Source: Candidatus Sedimenticola sp. (ex Thyasira tokunagai)
Lineage (GTDB): Bacteria; Pseudomonadota; Gammaproteobacteria; Chromatiales; Chromatiaceae
NCBI GenBank assembly: GCA_037318855.1
Contig: CP134874.1
Coordinates: 1,736,598 to 1,800,597 of the forward strand
Direction: 5' to 3'
Length of the DNA: 64,000 bases
Shown here: piece after piece, positions 57,981 through 64,000 of the stretch
Numbering within the stretch: the first letter of the stretch is position 1
Layout of the letters: every line of letters begins with the position of its first letter
Made by a program: the position numbers and the translations under genes
Notes under the pieces: generated by a model
Database searches by the model: none
What the model was told of the DNA's origin: nothing
Seen by the model: only the letters and a program-made list of their open reading frames with translations

Positions 57981-60316
57981 CTCTTAGTTGGGATCAGGTC
58001 GGCCTGTTTGATCCAATGGTTCGGCAGCACTGTTAGGTTTTTCGGTATTGGGATGATCACCTTTGCTCCCGCTTGGTGTATTTGTGCCGCTACACGCTCA
58101 GCTGTTTCTGGATTCGCCTTCAACAGCGGTTCAGCAAGGCAGGCAAAATCTGCTTTCAGGTACTGCAGTACGGTGAGGGCTGCCTTGTTTGCGCCAAAGC
58201 GTGAGAGAGATATTTGGATTCCCAGCTCCTGCAGTTTGGTGAGGAAACGTTTAGAACTCTTAATGTCTGATCCCAGCTCAGCAATGCGGTATTGAAACAC
58301 CAAACCCGAGCCAACCATCTGGCGACTGCGCAGCTGGCCGGTCAGCCAGCTTAGACAGCTATTCTGCTGTTCCGCCGTCGAAATTGTTTGGCCAATAAAA
58401 AAACTTGCCTGTCTTCCTTCTGATCGTTTTTCGGCAAGGGAGTTGAGCACATGTCCCAGTAACCACTGGTTGATTGACACCATCAGACCAGCCTCGGTGG
58501 CTGCAGTGTAGAACTCACTTTCAGGTATGACAGTACCGCGGGTAGTGAGTAGGCGTAATGAGACGTGATACTGCTCAAGCAGTGGATTACTCTCATTGTT
58601 TAGTGGTTGGTAGAGCACCTGAATACTCTGTTTTTCCCAAGCATCCTTTATCTGGGATTGCAGTTGGTCACCCTGTTTTTCCTCACTTACATTTGTGTTG
58701 TGATGTGCGATGCCACTGCTCTGTCGGTCGAGCCTATTTACAGCTTTTGCTGCTTTTGTCAGCATTCCCGCAGCGTCACTGCTATCGGAGCTGAATGGAG
58801 CAATACCGATATGGGAGGTCAAATGGTTGTTATCACCACCCGGCAAGCTGTAATTATTGATAGTTTGAGCCAGTTTTTCAGCCATCGATCGGATATTTTT
58901 ATCATGTGGACGTATCGCCAGAATGGCAAAGTTCTCATCATCCACCCTGGCAGCGATATCCTGCTCTTCGAGCTGAGCGGATATCAGAGTTCCTAACGCG
59001 GCGATAAGTGTTGCTTTTTCACCCCCTTCGGTATGCTCATCCACTTCATTAAGGTTTGGGATCGTCAGGTAGAGTATGGCACCGGTGATAGGTTGGCTCT
59101 GATTACGTGCAATGACATTATCCAGCTGCTGGAAAAAATACCGCCGGTGAAAGAGCCCGCTGACCGGATCACGTAATCCCTGTTTCGGCCCCTGGCCGAC
59201 CAGTGACCTGGCTCGATGGACTCTATTGGTGATGGTATTAATCAGGTGGCGGGGACGGATCGGCTTGGTCAGAAAATCGTCACCGCCTGTACTGAGAGCC
59301 TCTAGCTTTTTGTCGGCATCCTGTTCTCCGGAGAGAAAAACAACCGGCGTGGCAACAAAGTCCGGGTGCTCTCTAATGATGGCGGTAAGCTCAGTACCAC
59401 TGGCATTGGGCATATAGAGGTCCATCAGGATGAGGTCGGGGCGAAACTCATCAAGAGCATCAAGTACTTTCAATGGCTCTGTGATTGAGAGGGTTTTCAT
59501 ACCGCCCTTCTCAAGCACAGAAGTGGCGAATTTGGCTTGGGCCGGGTCGTCTTCGACCACCAGTATGCGGTAGTGGTCACTTTTTGGAGCAGTCAGCTCA
59601 ATGGTTTTTTCGACAATCTCCCTGATATCCACAGGGGGCAGGTAATAAGCATCCACACCAATACGAAGCGCTCGCAGTCGCTGCTCAAGGCTTCTTGTTT
59701 GGCTGATGCAGATAATGGCAACCTGTTTGTCATGCTCCTCCTTTTCGGCGGTCAGGACACGGCTTAGTTCACCTATCAAGGGTAGAAATTCACCATCTAT
59801 GATGAGTATGTCCGGCAACCGTTTGGAGAGTTCGCCGACGGTGTCATTGACATCCGAAAAAGTGAGGATGGAACAGCTGTTAGCCTCAAGGGCGGCAACG
59901 AGGCCGGGAGCTATATTGTCTGAAGCGCGGAGGAAAAAAACTGACTTGGTATCGTGATTCAAGATACTTTCTTGCGGCTTGGCTGTTTTTACCGCTTGGC
60001 TCAGGAGGTTGAATAGCTCCAGAGATTTTTCGATATGCTCCACTTTTGGACAACTACTGTTCTCAAGAAATGAGCTGAGATAGACTTCCAGGGAGAAGGC
60101 GCTCTCACTCACCTGAATCAGACCAAATCGTCCACTGGTACCGGACAGTTCCTGTATTTTCTGAAACAGCTGTTCCAGTTTTGATAGGTTCCACTCCCCT
60201 TTGCAGAGGCCCTGCCACTCATTTTGAAAATTGGCGATTCGTTCGGGTAGGTGGCTTAGGAAGGCGTCCTTAAGTTCCCTGTTTTTCTCTTGATCAAACA
60301 TGAGCTCTTCATTCAT
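57977..60316 (-). CDS. Degenerate receiver-GGDEF-EAL protein (FimX-like) with Hpt-like N terminus
   Basis: The product has 779 soluble residues. Residues 10-110 resemble an Hpt domain, but the phospho-histidine position is Gln (Q55 in QELSGTSGRFG). A pseudo-receiver follows (about 124-242), then a normal receiver (EDD at 255-257, D299 in LMDLYMP, K351). The cyclase domain (about 380-535) has DDENF at 459-463 in place of GGDEF. The EAL domain (about 555-775) has HVS in place of EAL (584-586) and SRFGAN in place of DDFGTG. Both enzymatic domains are therefore probably inactive, as in FimX, which binds c-di-GMP through a dead EAL domain. It may be a phospho-regulated effector. It is divergent from a BarA-like kinase. 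Confidence 0.88.
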   Translation of the reverse strand: MNEELMFDQEKNRELKDAFLSHLPERIANFQNEWQGLCKGEWNLSKLEQLFQKIQELSGTSGRFGLIQVSESAFSLEVYLSSFLENSSCPKVEHIEKSLELFNLLSQAVKTAKPQESILNHDTKSVFFLRASDNIAPGLVAALEANSCSILTFSDVNDTVGELSKRLPDILIIDGEFLPLIGELSRVLTAEKEEHDKQVAIICISQTRSLEQRLRALRIGVDAYYLPPVDIREIVEKTIELTAPKSDHYRILVVEDDPAQAKFATSVLEKGGMKTLSITEPLKVLDALDEFRPDLILMDLYMPNASGTELTAIIREHPDFVATPVVFLSGEQDADKKLEALSTGGDDFLTKPIRPRHLINTITNRVHRARSLVGQGPKQGLRDPVSGLFHRRYFFQQLDNVIARNQSQPITGAILYLTIPNLNEVDEHTEGGEKATLIAALGTLISAQLEEQDIAARVDDENFAILAIRPHDKNIRSMAEKLAQTINNYSLPGGDNNHLTSHIGIAPFSSDSSDAAGMLTKAAKAVNRLDRQSSGIAHHNTNVSEEKQGDQLQSQIKDAWEKQSIQVLYQPLNNESNPLLEQYHVSLRLLTTRGTVIPESEFYTAATEAGLMVSINQWLLGHVLNSLAEKRSEGRQASFFIGQTISTAEQQNSCLSWLTGQLRSRQMVGSGLVFQYRIAELGSDIKSSKRFLTKLQELGIQISLSRFGANKAALTVLQYLKADFACLAEPLLKANPETAERVAAQIHQAGAKVIIPIPKNLTVLPNHWIKQADLIPTKS

Positions 60317-60628
60317 AACTCAAACACATCAGCTATATGGTGAGGGTGCAAAGAACCCCCTGAATAACGCCTGATGAGACATTAGAAGAGAGTTGTTGAG
60401 GAGCCTGAGTGCAAGGTGATTGTCTTATTGCTTGTTCAGAGGTTCCTTTGTGCACAAAGTTTTACATAATTTTCCTCTTTTGACACCTCCAGTTGGTTGG
60501 GAGTTACGATTAGCACACTGAATTCATACGGTTTATGACTCAATATCATGATCAAGCTTACTCTTTACGGCTACTACAGGTTAGGATGAACGGCATGATA
60601 AATATTACCTAAGGTATACAGAAGCCGA
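60317..60628. other. Intergenic region between divergent signalling genes
   Basis: These 312 bases separate the FimX-like gene (minus) and the hybrid kinase (plus) and should hold both promoters. No clear hexamer pair, operator or RNA gene was singled out. Confidence 0.45.
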
Positions 60629-63466
60629 ATGCCGGAACCGACAATAACAAAAAACCTGTTGATCAAAGCTGAACAGGCAAGGATGCTCTATAGCAGCATC
60701 GGGATAGCCGGTCTGGGAACACTTCTGCTCTCTACAGTGGTCCTTTGGCTGAATGGAGGTGTGTCACTACTGCCCAGCCTCGTGTGGGGTGGAACGATGT
60801 TGTTGGTTTCATTGCTCTATACGACTCTCTGGTACTTATGGCGGCGCTCCTCACCTGAGCCGGCATCATCAGAAAAATGGATCAGCTTCCTCCTGCCGGT
60901 GGTGCTGATGTCCGGTATCGGCTGGGGCGTGGCCGTGGGATACCACTCGCCCCACTATGCCGCTGATATCCCGCTGGTGACAACTCTGCTGTCTACAGTT
61001 GGCATGATGTTGACGGTCATGTTGTTGGCGGCCTCAGGCAGAGTGGTTGCTGTTTTTCTTGCCGCTGCGGTGTTATCCATTGCTGTTACCTCAGGCTACT
61101 TTGGTATTCCACCCTCGGGTAGGGTGCTGATCCTGCTGTTCACCGCCATTATCGCCATAGTTGTTGCCGGAGCGGTACTTTCGCTGCTGCTTAAGAATAA
61201 TGCCGGGCTTCGCGCAGGTAAGCGCAACGTCCATGGAAAACTGTACCAGGCCCGTGAAAAGATGAATGGCCTGCATAGCCGGCTCAGTGATGGTAATGAG
61301 AGGCGGCGTGATGTGGAGCGTGAGCTGGTACTGGCAAAAGAAGCGGCTGAATCGGCGAATATGGCGAAGACCGAGTTTCTTGCCACCATGAGTCATGAGA
61401 TCAGGACACCCCTCAACAGCATAGTTCCACTGCTTGAGATCCTCGGGGGGACCCAGCTGAATGGAGAGCAGGGCCAGCTTGTTAGAACGGCGCATAACTC
61501 ATCGCTCCATCTGATAACGATCATCGATGATATTCTCGACTTTTCAAAAATAGAAGCGGGCAAGCTGGAGCTTGAGTCTATAGAGATCAGAATTAAGGAG
61601 CTGGTTGAGTCAGTCACCGCGATGATGGCGAAGAGTGCTGAGCGTAGAGGGCTCGATTTGAGCTATAAGATTCAACCCGGCGTTCCTGGCTTTGTCAGGG
61701 GTGATCCGATTCGGCTGCGGCAGGTTTTGACTAACCTGGTGAGCAACGCCGTTAAATTCACCAAGAAGGGGAGTATTGTCGTCGAAGTGTCGCGGCGGGG
61801 TACTCGAAGAAAAGAGGTCGAGTTGCTCTTTTCAGTAAAAGATACCGGCATCGGCCTCGATCAAGAGACTCAATCCAGGCTATTCCACTCCTTCACTCAG
61901 GCTGATGCATCGACCACCCGCACACATGGTGGTACCGGGCTCGGTCTCGTCATCAGCAAAAGGCTGGTAGAGCTGATGGGGGGCAGGATGGGAGTGCAGT
62001 CCGAAGAGGGAGTCGGCTCGATATTCTACTTTGCCCTGTCGATGCGCAAGTCTCTGCGTGATGCACCGCCGGAGCGCTACTCTCTTCAGGGTATTCGTGC
62101 ATTGCTTGTTGGTGGCGACAGTGAAGAGGAGGGGAGATGCAAAGCGATGCTCGAACAGTGGAATATGGTTCTTCAGACGGCAAACAGTCCCATGGATGCA
62201 ATGGGCAAACTGACAACGACGGCCAACCTGGGTGAAAGCTGGGCCTATGAGCTGGTAATAGCCGATGCCAGCCGGCTCGGAAGTCAAATGGGTGCGCTGA
62301 TGAAGGATATTTCCCGGATTTCAGCCTTGTCCGACCTGAAGCTGGTAGTGATAGGTTCACCTTACAAAGGGGTTAGGCGGGATAAAATTGACGGCATACT
62401 ACCAAAGCCTGTGCAGAAAAATGATCTGCACCACTTACTGTGCAGAGTGATGGATGTAGAGAGTGAGAGTCATGAGGCATCAACTGATACCACCGGATTG
62501 AGAGAGGGTAACAGGCACATGTTAGCTGATGTTGAACATGGGCAGTGGGGCGATGATGGCGATTTTGCTGTGTCTGAGCTAGTACCCAAGCAGCTGACAG
62601 GACGGGTGTTGGTGGTTGAAGATAATCCAGTCAATTTGCGGGTGGCGAGAAAGTTACTTCAACGCCTGGGTCTGGAGAGTGAAGCGGCTCTGGATGGATT
62701 GCAGGCATTGAAGGCTGTTGATCACGGTGATTACGATTTGGTACTGATGGATTGTCAGATGCCGATAATGGATGGTTACGAAGCAACCCATGCTATACGA
62801 ATGAGGGAGGTGAAGCGTGAGTTGACAAGATTGCCGATCATTGCCATGACAGCCAATGCCATGGCCGGTGACCGACAAAAGTGTCTTAACGCAGGTATGG
62901 ATGACTATCTCTCCAAGCCGATACTCTCGGCTACACTGAAGAGTACTCTGGAGAAGTGGTTGAAAATGGGGAGGGGGTCTACCCAGGTATCTTCTGTTAG
63001 ATCATCTCCGGTGGAGCTGCTTTCCGGTGCGGAAAAAGCGGGTAAGACCATTGTCAGTGAGAGTGAAACAACCCCGCCCGCCCTCAGTGGCGGGAGAGTC
63101 GCTGCAGAGGCTGTAGATGGAGCAGCCATCGACAGGGATATACTCGGTGAGCTGTATGAGATCATGGAGGATGATTTCCTTGAGTTGCTGGAGACCTTCC
63201 TGAAAACCTCCCCTGGATTGATTCATGAGATTGAAACAGGTATTCAGGAAGGGGATCTTCAGCAGACCATGAGAGCTGCCCACTCACTCAAATCAGGGAG
63301 TGCCAATCTGGGTGCGATCCAGCTATCTGAGCTGGCTAAAAGGATGGAATATGCAGCAAGGGAGAGTGACCAGCAGGCGGTCTCCAGCAGTTATAATGAG
63401 ACCAGAGATGCCTTTGATATCGCTTGCAGGGAACTGAAGGTGATCTGTGAGCAGGGACATCTCTAG
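60629..63466 (+). CDS. Hybrid sensor histidine kinase (HisKA-REC-REC-Hpt, BarA-like)
   Basis: The product has 945 residues: five to six membrane segments (about 20-190), a coiled-coil linker, HisKA with H256 in TMSHEIRTPLNS, an ATPase domain (NLVSNAVKFTKKG, GGTGLGLVISKRL), a first receiver (about 488-610) lacking the acidic pocket (GGD in place of EDD) though D546 remains, a second, complete receiver (EDN at 664-666, D708 in LMDCQMPIMDG, K763) and a C-terminal Hpt domain with H885 in AAHSLKSGSANLG. Phosphate would pass H256-D708-H885 to an unknown partner receiver; the divergent FimX-like protein has an intact receiver and is a positional candidate. The gene's TAG stop lies at the start of a tandem repeat. 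Confidence 0.94.
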   Translation: MPEPTITKNLLIKAEQARMLYSSIGIAGLGTLLLSTVVLWLNGGVSLLPSLVWGGTMLLVSLLYTTLWYLWRRSSPEPASSEKWISFLLPVVLMSGIGWGVAVGYHSPHYAADIPLVTTLLSTVGMMLTVMLLAASGRVVAVFLAAAVLSIAVTSGYFGIPPSGRVLILLFTAIIAIVVAGAVLSLLLKNNAGLRAGKRNVHGKLYQAREKMNGLHSRLSDGNERRRDVERELVLAKEAAESANMAKTEFLATMSHEIRTPLNSIVPLLEILGGTQLNGEQGQLVRTAHNSSLHLITIIDDILDFSKIEAGKLELESIEIRIKELVESVTAMMAKSAERRGLDLSYKIQPGVPGFVRGDPIRLRQVLTNLVSNAVKFTKKGSIVVEVSRRGTRRKEVELLFSVKDTGIGLDQETQSRLFHSFTQADASTTRTHGGTGLGLVISKRLVELMGGRMGVQSEEGVGSIFYFALSMRKSLRDAPPERYSLQGIRALLVGGDSEEEGRCKAMLEQWNMVLQTANSPMDAMGKLTTTANLGESWAYELVIADASRLGSQMGALMKDISRISALSDLKLVVIGSPYKGVRRDKIDGILPKPVQKNDLHHLLCRVMDVESESHEASTDTTGLREGNRHMLADVEHGQWGDDGDFAVSELVPKQLTGRVLVVEDNPVNLRVARKLLQRLGLESEAALDGLQALKAVDHGDYDLVLMDCQMPIMDGYEATHAIRMREVKRELTRLPIIAMTANAMAGDRQKCLNAGMDDYLSKPILSATLKSTLEKWLKMGRGSTQVSSVRSSPVELLSGAEKAGKTIVSESETTPPALSGGRVAAEAVDGAAIDRDILGELYEIMEDDFLELLETFLKTSPGLIHEIETGIQEGDLQQTMRAAHSLKSGSANLGAIQLSELAKRMEYAARESDQQAVSSSYNETRDAFDIACRELKVICEQGHL

Positions 63467-63788
63467 GAATCCGTCCGAGAATAGGGCACCTACTGCGGAA
63501 ACCCCATTTTGGCCCTTTTTTCCGCTCATTTTCGTTGAATAAGAGTAACTATTCGCCTCAAATGACCGAAAAAAATGACTCAAAATGGGCTTCCCTCGCT
63601 ACGGTGCCTATTCTCGTACAGACTCCTAGGAATCCATCCGAGATTAGGGCACCTACTGCGGAAATCCAATTTTGGTCCTTTTTTCCGCTCATTCTCGTTG
63701 AATTAAGAGTAACTATTCGCCTCCAATGACCGAAAAAAATGACTCAAAATGGGCTTCCCTCGCTACGGTGCCTATTCTCGTACAGACA
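63463..63788. repeat. Tandem pair of 163-bp palindromic repeats
   Basis: Copy 1 (63463-63625) and copy 2 (63626-63788) are near identical. Each unit is itself an imperfect palindrome: CCGAGAATAGGGCACC at the left pairs with GGTGCCTATTCTCG at the right, and inner pairs continue (CCATTTTGG with CAAAATGGG; CGTTGAATA with TATTCGCC). The first copy overlaps the stop codon of the kinase gene. It contains no gene. Confidence 0.88.
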
Positions 63789-63805
63789 CCCAGCGGGTTC
63801 TGTTT

Positions 63806-64000
63806 ATGCTAAAGCCCACCTGGAAACGCTCCCCGGTACTCTCATGGGCTTGCTACGATTGGGCTAATTCGGCCTTTGCTACAACGGTGATGGCGGGCTT
63901 CTTTCCTCTATTCTTTAAACAGTATTGGGCCGCAGGGCTGGATAGTTCAACCAGTACCTTTATGTTAGGTAGTATCAATGCCTGTGCCAGCATACTGGTC
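63806..64000 (+). CDS. MFS transporter, UMF1/Atg22-like, N-terminal part
   Basis: The 65 residues up to the window end show SWACYDWANSAFATTVMAGF, FPLFFKQYWAAG and a second helix (FMLGSINACASILV). The YDWANSAF motif marks the UMF1/Atg22-like group of MFS permeases. The gene continues beyond the window. The ATG at 63806 lies 17 bp after the repeat pair. Confidence 0.8.
   Translation, partial: MLKPTWKRSPVLSWACYDWANSAFATTVMAGFFPLFFKQYWAAGLDSSTSTFMLGSINACASILV

Noticed and set aside
63463..63788. Tandem repeats considered as a phage attachment site or replication origin
   Set aside because: There is no integrase or replication gene nearby and no iteron-like short repeats; internal palindromy fits an intergenic repeat family better.

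Overview
This window comes from a Gram-negative bacterium, most likely a sulfur-oxidising gammaproteobacterium. The Gram-negative reading rests on LpxD, TolC and FadL/OmpP1-type outer-membrane proteins. The sulfur-oxidiser reading rests on the compact rhodanese-tusA-dsrE2 gene set, known as a sulfur-trafficking cluster in sulfur oxidisers, next to a trifunctional siroheme synthase. UbiT, UbiU and UbiV (oxygen-independent ubiquinone synthesis), a complete V/A-type ATPase and many two-component and c-di-GMP proteins fit a metabolically flexible lineage such as Chromatiales or Sedimenticola-like symbionts. The sequence alone does not fix the genus.

Layout. 0.3-8.1 kb: an ABC exporter, an M23 peptidase, a TolC-family protein and an aroC-MFS-lpxD operon. 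8.1-10.4 kb: a 237-bp MITE-like element, a (Gly-Asp-Asp)n membrane protein and a divergent ECF sigma/anti-sigma pair. 10.5-14 kb: SelO, a CBS protein and a cation/proton antiporter. 14.7-18.3 kb: an AT-rich hybrid sensor kinase split by an IS256-family element; removing the IS and one 9-bp target duplicate restores the frame. 18.7-21.9 kb: a GGDEF-EAL-CZB protein behind a fragment of a periplasmic binding protein. 22.0-30.7 kb: a nine-gene V/A-ATPase operon. 31.0-34.2 kb: a three-gene phosphorelay operon on the same strand, sharing a short bipartite element with the ATPase operon's upstream region. 34.8-41 kb: KefF/KefC, SirB2, a radical SAM protein, UbiU and UbiV. 41.7-44.2 kb: a J-domain protein and a Na/Pi cotransporter. 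44.2-49.6 kb: a mobile-element graveyard holding a UspA relic, REP-associated (RAYT) transposase genes and relics, a frameshifted IS3-family element, an AT-rich orphan substrate-binding protein and a second MITE copy. 49.6-53.2 kb: UbiT, CysG and rhd-tusA-dsrE2. 53.2-58 kb: FadL, a secreted protein of unknown function, a LysR regulator and an AI-2E/PerM transporter. 58-63.5 kb: a degenerate FimX-like protein and a BarA-like hybrid kinase. 63.5-64 kb: a tandem 163-bp palindromic repeat and the start of an MFS (UMF1-type) gene.

Intergenic repeats are unusually prominent: GTAGGAGC-type REP palindromes, a family of roughly 110-156-bp GCAGAGAACAC palindromes, the MITE, the 163-bp palindromes and a bipartite upstream element. 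No tRNA, rRNA or CRISPR array was seen. No wholly unknown multi-gene system is firmly supported. The best leads are the ATPase/phosphorelay pair with its shared upstream element, the Asp-Gly repeat protein beside an ECF sigma pair, and the MITE with matched target duplications.
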